This document shows, piece after piece, positions 1 to 11,439 of a stretch of DNA of 64,000 nucleotides. The stretch spans positions 62,001-126,000 of the forward strand of contig JADNRX010000049.1 in the NCBI GenBank assembly GCA_015501595.1. Direction: 5' to 3'. The position numbers were made by a program, and so were the translations under genes. Each line of letters starts with the position of its first letter. Position 1 is the first letter of the stretch. The notes below the pieces were generated by a model that was not told the DNA's origin, ran no database searches, and saw only the letters and a list, made by a program, of their open reading frames with translations. Source of the DNA: Hymenopellis radicata (Eukaryota; Basidiomycota; Agaricomycetes; Agaricales; Physalacriaceae).

Positions 1-1013
1 AAGTAATATAAAGTGACCGAGAAAGGGTCACAATTCAAAGAATACTGCTCTCAAACAAGTCAGAATTGTCCAGTAAAAACAGCACGCACTTTTCCCGAAT
101 CCAACCCCCTGCCCGGCGAGGGCATCCGCGCTGTTCAAAGTCTTCGTGTATTCGTCGGGGCATTCCAAGGCCGAAAATGGTCGAATTCGTCGTCCCAGAA
201 GGCCCTGAAGGCGTCGACGCGTCAAATGCAAGAATGCAAGTTCAAGATGGTCGTGGTTCCAGTCGAAGAATGTCCTTCCACGTTGGGCTCGGTCGTCACT
301 TGCCTCTGTGTCGCCTCTGGTGGATGCCTCTGAGTGTCCTTGTTTTCCTTTGAGAAACACCCGAATTTGCCAAATTGTCTGACTACTCCAAATTGCCTGT
401 CGTATAGGCAGAGGCGCGCGGTGTAATCGGCCCGCTGGTCGCCGGAAGTCAACCGGAAGTGATCGGCGATGGTTGGCGCTTGGCGCTTGTCAGAGCACAA
501 CTTGTCAGTCATCTTCAAAATGTCCCTCGCACATTTCGCTTCGGTAACGGGGACACGCCTGCTCAAGTTCTAAAGGACAACGCCACCCAGTCTTGTCCAT
601 GATTTTTATACAGCTCCGTTGTCGGTGCGCACATTCACAAGACTGATTAAAAGCTAAACTAACCTTCCTCTGCTTCTGGTTGCAGATCCATTACCATGGT
701 AACTTATATACATAGCTTCGACCCAGTGGAATTCAAACAATCGTCGACTGAAGCCCCCTCTGTCACTCTTAGCCTTTCTCCGTCGTCCAACGACCTAACC
801 ACTTTCCACAGATCATTTCTTCCTGTTCTTAGGCTTGTAAGTCTTCGTTTACTCTTTCTTTCAGAAATGATTATAAACATTCATTAACACGGCCGAGTTA
901 CCGACGACGGTGATTCACGGAATGTCGACGACATGCATGCTTTATGATTTTTTTTCTTCCGTCCGCCAACTTTTTTTGCACTTTCTGACCATTTCCTCAG
1001 GCCCTCGGGCTCG
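1..1013. other. Left-edge stretch without an identified gene
   Basis: No recognisable gene. Minus-strand reading frames are open at 28-360 and 222-566 but match no family I know. The minus strand near 103-130 carries one copy of a short dispersed segment that reads LAGQ in translation and recurs elsewhere in the window. The last 100 bases before RPB11 are pyrimidine-rich and end in CCTCAGG just upstream of its start codon, which would suit a 5'-UTR intron acceptor. Confidence 0.5.
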
Positions 1014-1546
1014 ATGAACGCTCCCGAACGAACCGAGGCTTTTATTCTCGACGAAGGCGAGCTTCCGTACGCCCGCTTTCCCCTCTGGAAGCTGTGATTG
1101 CTAACCGCCAATCAGAGTCATCGTCACCGAAGACCCAAAGGTGCCCAATGCCGCCACATTCAAAATCATGAAGCAGGATCACACACTCGGTAACATGGTT
1201 CGCGCGTAAGTGGCCTTCCCTTTTGTCGCTATCCTTCTCATTCTTGTCCAGGCAACTACTCTCCATGCCCGAGGTTCTTTTCGCGGGATACAAAACCCCA
1301 CACCCTCTCCTTCCCTACTTTATCATCAGAGTGCAGACCGACGGCAGCATTACTCCGCAGACTGTTCTCGAGAATGCTTGCAAGAAACTGATCGGGTCCT
1401 TGTCATCTCTGGAAGCGCAATTCAAACGCGAGTTCTCCTTCCATGAGGTGGAGATGAGCGGTGAGCCCCCGGAGGCTAACACTGTCAATCTTGATCCATA
1501 TGGTGGGACAGGTGTATCGGGTGGTGTCAAGTACTTGGACCTCTAG
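1014..1546 (+). CDS. RPB11: DNA-directed RNA polymerase II subunit RPB11 (3 exons)
   Basis: RPB11 is the small alpha-N-terminal-like subunit that pairs with RPB3 to nucleate assembly of nuclear RNA polymerase II. Exons are 1014-1066, 1116-1205 and 1252-1546, with introns of 49 and 46 nt. Joined, they give 145 residues without a stop. The protein begins MNAPERTEAF, the conserved fungal RPB11 start, which fixes the start codon. The signature KQDHTLGNMVRAQLL and then FAGYKTPHPL, the dimerisation segment, fall about 40-70 residues in. The C-terminal tail, ending GVKYLDL, is longer than in budding yeast (120 residues), as is common in basidiomycetes. Reading frame, splice sites and length are all normal, so this looks like a working housekeeping gene. 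No neighbour appears functionally linked. Confidence 0.95.
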
Positions 1547-1674
1547 GTGATTATCTCTTATGTTGTATTTCTAGGTAGCTTATCATCTTCTTGTGTATTT
1601 CAAGTACTAGTTCTGTAAGTTAGTATATTCATGGCCATGATTTAATAACTCCAATCCATTGAAACTGAGTCTCG

Positions 1675-1917
1675 AGCGGCACTTCGGCGGCGGGCGGAGT
1701 TTAAATTATTTAGCACGCGTTTGTTACTGACCTCGAGGCGATTCACTACTCTACAATTTTCTCTCATATTTCGCGCTCGTGGAACACAAGTTTTAATCTC
1801 AAGGTGTAGCAGTGGCCCTAATGGAATGAGAAGAATGTTACTGATGGGGTCGCGTCCGGGTCAATAACAAGCGCATGCCTAAATAATCTAAACTCCGCCC
1901 ATCGCCGGGGTGCCGCT
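1675..1917. mobile_element. MITE-like element with about 39-bp terminal inverted repeats
   Basis: Bases 1675-1713 and 1879-1917 are inverted copies of each other: both begin AGCGGCAC, contain GGGCGGAGTTTA and end ATTATTTAG, with about five mismatches. The 165 bp between them have no coding capacity. Size and structure fit a non-autonomous DNA transposon just 3' of RPB11. I see no clear target-site duplication, and the parent family is unknown. Confidence 0.6.
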
Positions 1918-3080
1918 GGGGCTCGCTCATTGCTCGCTCAGGCCAGTTTCAATCCAGTTTCAACTCGCAGTATCAACCCAGTTTCAACGCAGTATCTCAC
2001 CTATTGAAGTTGAATCATTCCCAATTTCATGCGCTGCAAGCATTTGCTCCAAGTTCCGCGACTGCCTTCCGCTATTGCCTTCCTTCATTCCCTCCACTAG
2101 TAGTACTCTAGCTTCATACCCGGTTCGTATCCACCGCACCTTACATTTTCTTTCTCAATGCGCTGTAGATACGCTCCGCGTCGTCGCCCGACGCGCCAAA
2201 AATTTGCTCCTTCCGCAACGGCTACTCCTATTGGTGTCTGACCGCTGTCGATCCCACCAATTCCATCATCACCACTTCCCTTCCTTCCTCATCTTTCCTT
2301 CTCTCTCAGTCTGTTATATCGCTGGATTAATCGCTCCGGAGACGACTCACTCGTTCCAGAGATGTTCTCATCGTCCTCGCTGACGTCTTCGCCATCGCAT
2401 TCCCGAATCCCGACGCGTTTGAAAGCGTGACCGGGGCTTAGGTCACGGGTTAGCTTCCTCCTCCCACCATCATTTCACCTCATTCATTCGCTCTTGTCCT
2501 CAGATACGCACCTTCTCGACCTCGTTCCTTATGGCGCTCAACGCTCTGGTATGTTCGAGTCGTCAACGTTCTGGTGTGGTCGACGAGCTCGCTGAACAGT
2601 TTTCTCCGCAGACTTTGTTATCCTTTATACAACGACGCCAAATGAGGCGGACTCGAAGGCGCTGTCGTTTCAGCAGACGGACGGGTTCCTCGGTATGGTG
2701 ACAATGCCTTTCTTCACGTTTCGTTTGCTCATCGAGCATCAGAATTCGCCTCGTCATTGACCGTACCACGGCCACGTCGGACATTTCCTTCCTCCTCTCT
2801 GGACTCAACGCCGCCGACCATCCCACACCGCCGTTTTGTCTCGCACTGGATCCGGGAGTTCGTGGTCGTCTTCGAATACTTGGTATGGCCACCTTCATCC
2901 ATTCTCAGTCTAGCTTGAATCAACTAGTGCCGTATTGTTGCTCATCGACACCCGGACGCGATCCTGGGGACAACTTGCGACTACGACAATGAGGATGTCG
3001 TTGAAAAGGTGCGCTTTCTTGTACCGACACCTTTTTCGTTCGCTGAGTGCTTGTCTTCCCTGTAGCCTCGACGATTCTCG
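1918..3080 (+). other. Coding-like segment with splice signals, unrecognised
   Basis: Two exon-like pieces can be joined: 2611-2692 and 2743-2882, separated by a 50-nt intron with GT and AG ends. They read DFVILYTTTPNEADS then EFASSLTVPRPRR and end WIREFVVVFEYL before another GT. This looks like real coding sequence, but I do not recognise the family, and no clean continuation on either side was found. A further intron with GT...TAG ends at 3009-3064 leads into the duplicated unit that starts near 3080. The rest of the stretch is C/T-rich and shows nothing else. Confidence 0.3.
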
Positions 3081-4390
3081 ACCATTAAATGCCTTTGATC
3101 CACGATGACAATCAAAGACGCCGTGTTCGGGATTCCCGGAACAAGGTAAGCTGGATGGTCCGATGCTCTTTATCAAAGACCACGATGCGTTCACGGTACC
3201 TTCAAATATGAACACGGACTTTGTTACACTACTATCCTCAAGAAACGCTACCACCCAGACGGTCTTTGGTTGGAACGGTCAGATCTGCTTTGGAGGGAAC
3301 AATTCACTTGGCTCCGTGGAACGACAGTTTGGCTACGCGCCGACTGTACACGCATATGTCCATCAAGTCGTCCTGTAACTCATGTTGCATACCGATGCAT
3401 TGCTCGAGTTGATCACAAAGCCGTGTCAACTAACCACTCACTGCAGCCGCCAACATTATGTGAAGGAACCCGGATGAAACTCGGTCAGAAAGTCGACGTG
3501 TTGTTTACTTAGACCGTGACTCAACTGTTCATGTATAGACTCGGCTTCGCTCTGCTATGGTATGCTGTTCGCTCCAACGAGCTTATACATACTAACTTGA
3601 TATTTAGTCCCACCGAGGACGGAATCGACTCCACCTGCCGGGTGTTCGCTGAGGAATACTGTTTTCCTGGCTTTGCGCCGCCGAGGAAGGGGCTCTCATA
3701 TGTTGACCGACCCATTGTCTCCTCTCAAGAGGCGCTGAAGATTCAACACGACACTTATAACAACGGATTCTCTTTGGAGATGGACTGACGTCTCCTAAAG
3801 CGATTTTCGGCAGTCATACTTACTCATTCGTGTTCTGTAGGTGAAGAATCTTGATGTCTTCCCTCGACTCTGACAATTGATGGCTTCTCTTCTGAGAAGC
3901 CACCGTTACTGTTGTGTTTGCTTCGATCCCTGTAAGTGTTATGTTACCTGTAAGTAGATTGATCCTGATATTCTGAACAGTCACTGTCAATGTCTAGTCG
4001 GTTAGCTGTCTCTGTGACAGAAGGATTTCCGCCCGAAGGATCTGTTGTGAACTTGATGTTCTTCGCGCACGTCAACACCGCCAACTTGGATTGTTAACTG
4101 TAAGTAAGTATTTCGTTCACATCAGTCGACTCCAGTTAAATGAACAAGGCACCTAGACATGATCCAGGTTATCGCGGGACAGCCTTAAGCTTCCAATTTC
4201 CATAGCTTAGCTATGCACCCCCCGGGCTGGGGAGCCATCGAGTTCATGTCCCCCCACGTAAGTTTCTATTTTTATCGTCACGCGCGCTTCAACTGACGAC
4301 GTCTCCTCAGGGCGCGCATCCCCCCAAGAAGAAGAAGAGGGAAGACAATGTGGGAGGGCATGTCCCCCACCCGTCTCCTAGAACCGACGA
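3080..4390 (+). repeat. Copy A of an inverted, coding-like duplicated unit
   Basis: This plus-strand segment is homologous to the reverse complement of 10560-11430. Three blocks show it. The first is around 3113-3155, reading GACGCCGTGTTCGGGATT, followed in both copies by a GT donor and GCTGGATGGTCC. The second is 4049-4085, translating as NLMFFAHVNTAN. The third is 4155-4380, and includes a 37-base identical stretch at 4190-4226 that reads NFHSLAMHPPGW. In the last block both copies share an intron ending TCCTCAG followed by GGCGCGCA. The shared frame and introns show that the ancestor was a protein-coding gene. Here stops interrupt it, so it is a relic. The segment 3516-3788, open for 90 residues, lies inside and has no clear counterpart in copy B. 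Family unknown. Confidence 0.6.
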
Positions 4391-5215
4391 GGACGAGGGT
4401 CTGTCCCCCGGGTGGGAGAGTGGTATTTGTTTTTACTGTTGGCGGCCGATATCCTCAATGCCTACGGAAACGAATGTGATACGACGCATATTTTGGAGAG
4501 TCTCGGGGCGGTGACAAGCTGCGGACGTAGCGATTCGATAGAGACGATCCATCCCGTGTGGGCCGGAGCATGTCGCGATATCGAGAGGAGCTTTCATATC
4601 CTACACGAGATGCTGAGCGGGTGACAGAAGTAAATTGGCCATGACCTATTATTGCCGGAGCAGATCAGGAGTACATGCGCTCCATCATCACTCATATTAT
4701 CTGAAAGCGAAGTCTTGACCTCTATCGTCTTCGTTGTATCTATTCCCAAAGGAACTGTGCTTCACGCGATATTTACACTCATTCGGTAAGTAGCAGAGCC
4801 CCACGACCAGAGGTATTCGCGAAGAGTATGGCAATGATTGAATACTGAGTCGCTCACGCAAGACTGCTATACTGACGATGTCGATTAGCCTTGGATTAGG
4901 TCATACAAACCTGACGATAATCGGTTAAGCTGGCGAGTGCAGTCGCGTTAGGACTCTCCGTCGACGGTGCTGCAGATGGCATCGAGGGAGATAAGCCGAC
5001 GCGGCCCTGCCACTCAGGGAAACATCGTTACATCCATGACTCGAAGCGGTCATCGTCTTGCCACTCTCTGGTTCTCCAAAGGTCCATGTCGCTGTTTCAA
5101 TGTCGCTGTTGAAACAGCGACACGGATAAGAACGAACCCGTTGCCTGACGACGGCCGTCATTCCGGCTGCCCTTCAGATGGGGCCTCTTATTGACTCTGA
5201 GCACTGCAACACTGC
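4391..5215 (+). other. Stretch between duplicated unit and amidohydrolase relic
   Basis: A 70-codon ORF at 4412-4624 and a 75-codon ORF at 4967-5194 are open, but neither matches a family I recognise. The end of the second (ATRIRTNPLPDDGRHSG) lies directly upstream of the amidohydrolase relic and could be a decayed N-terminal exon of it. Bases 5083-5120 hold a short inverted repeat (TGTCGCTGTTTCAA and TTGAAACAGCGACA). Confidence 0.3.
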
Positions 5216-6310
5216 TGTCCTACCTCGGGAAACTACCCATTCATTCGCAGACGTCGCAGAAGAGCGCCGCAGATGAGTGGAAGGACGACGTTTGGCCGAT
5301 CCGAGAGCAGATGCCATGGACATTTTCAAGGACTTTCCCGACCCACGCGTACTCGAATACCATGTCCAGGAGGGCACTTGGTTGCGCCTCGACGTGCACC
5401 CGGTCACTGGTGATATCATCTTTGGTAAGAATTATCAGCTTCCAATAAGGTGATTTATACGCCGTAGGACTTGCTAGGGCATAGCGACAAAGTGCCAGAA
5501 GGAGGTGTGAGCTTCGATTGGGATTTGACCTTCATCTTGGATGGTGAGTATTCTTTGCCGACTTGTAGGAACGTTCTGACAGTCGACAGGACCACCGTCG
5601 AACACGCTATTCCGATCCCCGTCTTGTATGACGATGTTCTTACGCTATACGCTATGAGTACGGGCTCCTCTCCGACGCATCTGGTTAACTACGGAGGCAC
5701 CTTTGGGGATCAAATGATTTGGCAGAAGGCCGATGCGCCGAATGTTGAGAAGTTGTTGCATTTCTTTCCTTGGAAGGCATCACGCTGAACTGATTTCCTA
5801 GACTGAGGCGATTTTCTCGGCATGATATTCTTGAAGGTCTGACAGAGTCGACTGCCCGACCGGATTCTTGTACGTTCTTCTTTAGTCCGCCAGGGTATTA
5901 TCTAACGAGGACATAGCATACCAGTTTTTCAACACGTCGGCTTCTATTGCGAAGATGGTTGATATGGGACTCAAGACTTTTATTGGCGCTCATGGAGAGC
6001 CGCCGCTTGGGTTGAAAAACCACTACGAAATGTCCTTTGCACAGGCTGGTGGTCTAAGCAACTATCTAAGTTCATTACCTCGACTGGATTGAGTCTAAGC
6101 CTCATCTGTCTCTCGTAGGTCTTCCAGGCAGCCACCTCGCATGCCGCTCAGACGCTGGGCCTCTTTTCTTTGGCTCGTTGAGCGCCGCCGATTTCATTGT
6201 GTTTGAAGCTGGCGCGGATGTTCTTGGCGGACGTATGCCAGAGTCGTTGAAGATTGCGTATTATGTTGCGCGAGGTGGACGTATTTGGGAGGCCGAGACG
6301 ATGACGGAGC
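5216..6310 (+). pseudogene. TolB/amidohydrolase-type protein, internally deleted pseudogene
   Basis: The intact family joins an N-terminal TolB-like beta-propeller to a C-terminal metal-dependent amidohydrolase. Bases 5225-5424 encode the propeller start: SFADVAEERR, WKDDVWPIREQM, then DIFKDFPDPRVLEYHVQ and TWLRLDVHPVTGDIIF, in two frames with a stop. The sequence then jumps to the late amidohydrolase part at 5506-5770: FDWDLTFILDG, TTVEHAIPIPVLYDDVL, NYGGTFGDQMIWQ. It continues at 5802-6309 with GLTESTARPDS, MVDMGLKTFIGAHGEPPLG, FQAATSHAAQTLGLF and RIAYYVARGGRIWEAETMTE-like text. Introns of 45-60 nt are still visible (for example 5546-5589). Several hundred residues, including the metal-binding His-x-His region, are missing. 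Frameshifts occur near 5270, 5425 and 6175. The product cannot be active. Confidence 0.75.
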
Positions 6311-6419
6311 TCTGTGTCTCTGCGCAAAGAACTAGTCCTGGCAGGTCGTCGGAATTGGGACATCAGCCACAACGGAGTACGGAAACAGGCTATGCCTCCG
6401 TTTAATCCTTGAGCGCGTG

Positions 6420-6914
6420 GTAGGCTTGGAAATTTTTTATTAACTGTAGTAAGTAAAAGGGAATTAAAATCTCAGCGCGGAGACATACATTTGACTATGT
6501 GTCGGTATAAATGCAACCGAGTACTCGCTTCTGTTACTATATTGCTGGAGACTTATATTCTCACTTGAGAAACGATGAAACGATGTGAATAAGCCGACTA
6601 CTATATTTGAGAATATTTGAGAAATGATGAAACGATGTCATAAGCCGACTACGCGCACAAATGCTCAGCTAGTAAACTAATAAATGCCCCCGCCGGCAGT
6701 CAAGTGAAATAAGCTGATAAAGTAAGGCTATGAAAATACGACGTCAAACGCGCAGATGGGAGAGAAACGATGAAACGATGTGACAACGTGACGTGACACC
6801 TTCAACTCTTACCCTCCACGCCGATTGGTCTTTTCCCGTCTTCCACAAGCGCCATCCTTAATACGACGCCCATCTGAACGCGTAACTTAGTGTGAATGAA
6901 CTACTGGTGCCCAT
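6420..6914. repeat. Intergenic stretch with three copies of a GATGAAACGATG repeat
   Basis: A motif of about 22-35 bp, GAGAAACGATGAAACGATGT, occurs at 6567-6600, 6617-6652 and 6761-6784. The first two copies continue into AAGCCGACTAC. The region is AT-rich and has no gene. The repeats may be the edge of an unrecognised element between the amidohydrolase and SPO22 relics. Confidence 0.5.
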
Positions 6915-9320
6915 GTCGACCTCAAAGAAACGAAAGAATGGCGGCAATGACGGGTTGCAGTCCATCAAAGGTGCGTCTACTGGCCTGCAGTCGACATGCA
7001 CGTAATTGACGACGGTGGCGGAGCAGATCATATTGCAACGACGAAGAGATGTCTTGAAGACGACCCCAAAGGTGCTGTGAAAGGTCTCCAGCGGATTGCG
7101 AGCTTGGCGGAGGGTATATCATTCAGCGACGACGGAAGCACTGCAGAGCGCGATTGGTTGGATCAGGAAGGTCTGGCGCGTTTTCTCTGCCTTGCTGCAC
7201 ATTCTGAATCTCCTTCTAGGCGTTAATCTGTGGGACATATCTAGTCTTGTTCGCTCTCAAGGTCAAGCCAACGACAAGAAGAAGCACACAGGGAGCGAGA
7301 AGGACGACGGCGAGCTTGTCGGTGCTCGTATGCCACCCCTATATACACCTGTCATCTAGCTGCTGACTTGATTCAGTTCGATTGGCTGCCTTTCGTCTCG
7401 TCGAAGCTGGCTTGGAACCACGGCCTGGGATCGACAGTGCGTCTTTGCTCAATTTCAACTGCCTCATCGATTCACGCTTGCGCAGGTTTGAATATTCTTC
7501 AGCTCAGCAGCAAGACGGAGGCGACGCTATCGAGTTCGCAGACGCCATCTTTCTCGTCGTACATGAAATCACTTGCTTCAGAAAATCTAGTGCAGCTAAG
7601 GAGTGTTTTGCGATGTACTCTGTTCTTTCTTCTGCTCACGCCTATTCAGTTCGAAGAACTCCTCCGACATGCAGATGATCCCGAGGCCAAGCTCGTGCAT
7701 GCCCCATCGTTGTCTATTTATCGGCTCGTATGGAGGCGGTATGTGCATCCTTACTCATATATGCGTTCTTACTAACGTATATACTCAGGCGTCCAAGGAG
7801 GGTAAACCACACAGTCGCCGAATTCATGGCACAGAAGATCGCAACACCGAGACATCCGAATTTTCGATACTCAACTCAGGTTGTTACAGGGGACGAGCAA
7901 CGATTGAGTCTTCTTCCACCTCATGATATACCTAAGTTCGTATTAACGCCGCTACAAAGTGCTCCCTCCTAGCTCTTAAATTTCACGAAATCGGGCGAAC
8001 TCTCCTACCCACCAATCATGCCGAAGCCGTTGGGTAGTTGCAGAAGGCATTTTCATTGTCGGACTGTGAATCGGAAAGTGATGGTACTGACATGGGTGGT
8101 AAATTGAAGGTTCGTGAGCCATCGGCAGGCTCGCTCTGAAGGAACCTACCTGACTTTGCTAGATATCCATACTACGCACGCTAGCGAGGGCCTACTTCTT
8201 GTCAGGCTCGTATGATCAGGCTGAGGCGACTTTGGACGAGCTGATACCGTCCATTAATGCCGCGCCCAATGTGGGCGATCCTGTATGTCTTTTATGCAGC
8301 TACTCGTCTCGTTTATAACTCTACAAAGGAAAGCTCCGGATACCAAGAAATTTGATGGTTCTGTATGTCTAGCTTCATCTCTATATCATCACTGCTAGTG
8401 GTTTAATTCCCAATTGTTCAGCTGTTGTGGCAGTATGGGAATCGACATTACCACGCGAAACGCTGGCCAGAGGTAGCAGAGTGGTTTGTCGCGGGAAGTC
8501 ACAAACTATTCCGCACGAACAGTCCGTCAAGCGTATGGGCGAAGTGCTTTAGGAAAGCGGCGTTGTCGTACATCGAACACCGGGAGTTTGCAAAGGCGTC
8601 TGCGTTGGTGAGACGGTGTCCTTTAAACGAGGCCGCAACTATGTTATGTTCTTGACTGCTGTCCATCAGGGCGAGTCCTGTAAATTCTATATCGATAATG
8701 GAGGCTAACAAGACGTTATAGGGATCGATAATGAAGGTATGCCCAACTAGCAATGCCACGATAGAAGACTCTAAACGTCTTAACAGCGATCAAAGCCGTT
8801 CAAGAGATAGTCAAGTGCCCATTGCTTCGACAGGAGAATGTTGTTACTAGACAATTATCGCACCAGTCGGAGAACAGGTTGATTCTTCTAGCGCTCAAGG
8901 CGCTGCTTAATACGCTGAAAGTGCCAAGTCCAAGCGGCGGTGAGACGCCCGTTGAAGCCATGACGCATGTCTCCTTAAGCTCGTGCTTCGGCTACTTACC
9001 GAAACGTCCCCAAACACGTCAGTTCATCTTTCGATTCGTCTTCACATGATAGACTTATTATAGGCCTATACTCATCGATACGCTACTCGAGCATTTTCGG
9101 AGATGTTTGTGAATCATCGGGGTTCGCACTTCAAACCATTAACTACCCCTTCCTAGCCAAAGTATTCGTTGAAACGGCACGAACTCAGAAAACAATCAAT
9201 CTCATTTCCAAGGATGTCTCGTGGTTATGGCGCATAGCCTACAACTGTGCCGTTCAAGGATGTTCAGAGTGGACGGCAAGTCATGAACGAATATCAGATC
9301 TCTTCGATATGGCATAAGAT
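6915..9320 (+). pseudogene. SPO22/ZIP4-like meiosis protein, decayed copy
   Basis: SPO22/ZIP4 is a TPR-repeat protein of the synaptonemal-complex initiation (ZMM) group that promotes meiotic crossovers. The copy starts MSTSKKRKNGGN at 6915. Many exons still splice in frame: WLDQE joins GVNLWDISSLVRS across an intron at 7172-7220. ELV joins RLAAFRLVEAGLEPRPGID, and that joins LNILQLSSKTEATLS across 7438-7486. Later blocks read FEELLRHADDPEAKLVH, ISILRTLARAYFLSGSYDQA, LLWQYGNRHYHAKRWPEVAE, CFRKAALSYIEHREFAKAS and ISKDVSWLWRIAYNCAVQG. Decay is clear: a TAG replaces the expected Trp near 8034, there are frameshifts near 7612 and 8640, and homology ends about 9320, before the expected C terminus. 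It could be a duplicate of an intact gene elsewhere. Confidence 0.75.
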
Positions 9321-10190
9321 GTATGGTCTTTGACTTGGCTTGGTGTGATTCGTGTTGCTGAAATCTAGCTTCTTGGATCACAACTTGACGTACCTTTCCC
9401 CCAAGATCAAGAAGGCGCTCCGGCGAGGAGATCAGATGCACTTCGATTCCTGTGGCCGAAGTTTCGTGAAATAGATAACGATTTGAGCCCGAGGTACTAC
9501 TAGTGGTCAACCTGAAGTGAAATTTAAGTCGAAATGAAGTTCAAAAACTTGCCTTTTCGCCCAAATGAAAAGCCTGCCCAGCGAGGGCAACAACACTGCT
9601 ATGCTGACCGGCATGGCGATGAAAGCCGCCTCCGCCGCCACTTCGAATATTCATTCCAAATGAATGGAAGCCTGTCGAATACTGCCGAGCCAAAGGCAGA
9701 AACGAGAAAATGAAGATAAGTCAGATCTGAAAAGGGTCAGTAAATGGACTTGCAGATGATCGAAAATGCGCACTTGTTTCTCAAGAAAAAGCCGGTCCGG
9801 CGAGGACAGTCGATGCTGCTCGAGTTTGAAGATCGTCTTCCGAATCGTAGAGGGTCGAAAAGTAATATTGGGGTACTGTCATCCTCCCCGTCGCAGCGCT
9901 GTCATTTCAAGGAACAAAGAAGCGAGTCAGCGACATTCTCTCGAAAGCACGTTAAATGTGGGCCTCTTCAACGGCTCGAGCACGGAGATCTTGTTCAACT
10001 AACGCCTCCACAGCGAGTGCATTCGCACTGCTCAAAATTCAATCTCGAGAATTCATACAAGTCGCGCCCGAATCGGTCCAGAACTCGAAAGTAGAGGTGA
10101 GAGCGCATAAGTTGGGGAGAGGAAGACGCAGTGTTTCTGAAAATAATCCAATTTCCAGTTGATGATGATGGGGAAAGAGAGCGTCCAGAG
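9321..10190. other. Stretch with two copies of a dispersed LAGQ-encoding segment
   Basis: No gene recognised. Two short related pieces lie about 215 bp apart, at 9568-9600 and 9786-9820. On the minus strand they read VVALAGQAF and TVLAGPAF. Open frames at 9744-10094 and 9956-10162 on the plus strand match nothing I know. Confidence 0.4.
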
Positions 10191-10540
10191 TCAGTATAAA
10201 TAGTATCCGGCGCGAAGACCAGTTTGTCGATCTACGAGATTGAGATATTCGCCGTTAACCACCTCCACCCGCACGGGATCGTATTGAAATTCTGCTTCCC
10301 CTGTCGCAAGGACACCCACCATTCGAAAACACCACACTGCACTCGTATTCGACTGGAGCCTGTACCAGGATCCTCTCCGGTCCGATCTCGTTGATCTACT
10401 CACTCCAAGTTCGATCACATTCACGTTGAGGACAAGTGTGGCGCATTTATCCGTTGACGTTGTTGCCCAAGCAGCAATGAGAAGGCGGCAACGCGGATTC
10501 AGCGGCGAATAGCCGCTGCTCACTGCTGCCGTTATCCTGA
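10191..10540 (-). CDS. Unrecognised coding-like segment downstream of copy B
   Basis: A minus-strand frame is open for 110 codons, from the GYSPLNPRC region to GLRAGYYLY, with balanced composition (VNVIELGVSRSTR, YDPVRVEVVNGEYLNLVD). It follows the duplicated unit at 10560-11430 in the same direction, so it may be a 3' exon of the same decayed gene. No family was recognised and the start is not defined. Confidence 0.25.
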
Positions 10541-10559
10541 GTTTGAGATGGTCAATTCA

Positions 10560-11430
10560 TTCAAGGCTAGGCCGAGGCATACACCGCGAGAACAAGTTTG
10601 CCGCTGAAGCCCAAATGCGATGATTCTAGGAGACGGGTGCATGCCCTCCCCGGCCCTCTCTCCCGCGTTGTCGTCCCTCTTCTTCTTCTTAGAGGTGGTG
10701 CGCGCCCTGAGGAAACGTCCTCAGTTGCAGCACGTGCAAGGATAAAATAGAAACTTGAACTCGGAAGTGCTCTCCAGCCCGGGGGGTGCATAGCTAAGCT
10801 ATGGAAATTGCAAGCCTGCCCGGCGAGAACCTGGAGCACGTCTAGGCGCCTCCCTCACGTAACCAGAGTCTGCTGTGAATGAAATGATGAGAATAAGGAA
10901 AACACTTGTCAATACTTACTTAGAATAGTTACTTAGAGTAGTTACTTACTGTAGTCGGCGGCGTTGACCTGCGCAAAGAACATCGAGTTTCTGATACTCG
11001 AGTCAGGATTGAAACAGGATCGAGAGCATGCAGGATGAACTTGGAGCAGACAAGACGTTGATGAAAGAGGAGGTCATGGCGCCATATTGAAGAGTATCGC
11101 GTCTAAAGCCGAATGATTAGCAACACGGATCGTTCAAGTAATAGGACATACCTAGCAGCTTCAAGTCAATCCTCGAGAAGGCTGTCAAAACCATTGTTGG
11201 GCTTCCCTTTGCGAAGGCATCCTACAAGAAGAGAATCCATCCATGTCATAGTCGAGCGAAAACATGAAGACTCTTCGCCTGCGGAGTAGTAAACAATAGT
11301 CACTGTCGCCAAATTGTCGTTCGTCTTCGAGCATTACAGTCGCAGTGTATAGGAATTGGACCATCCAGCTCACCTTGTTTCCCGAATCCCGAACACGGCG
11401 TCTTGTCAAAGTAGATTTAAGCCATCCACA
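10560..11430 (-). repeat. Copy B of the inverted, coding-like duplicated unit
   Basis: Minus-strand partner of 3080-4390. Read on the minus strand it gives DAVFGIRETR near 11360-11390, SIRNSMFFAQVNAADYS at about 10950-11000, and DVLQVLAGQACNFHSLAMH followed by PPGWRALPSSS at 10735-10845. The splice signals are those of copy A. A poly-Lys/Arg codon run (AAGAAGAAGAAGAGGGA) follows the shared intron in both copies. Spacing between blocks differs from copy A, showing later indels. Stops in both copies argue that neither is functional. Confidence 0.6.
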
Positions 11431-11439
11431 GGGCTGCAT

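Noticed and set aside
1910..2383. 157-codon plus-strand ORF
   Set aside because: Starts inside the MITE end, is rich in Ser/Pro/His from pyrimidine-rich DNA and matches nothing.
10567..10839. 90-codon minus-strand ORF as a separate gene
   Set aside because: It runs through an intron shared with the plus-strand copy and is part of the duplicated unit.
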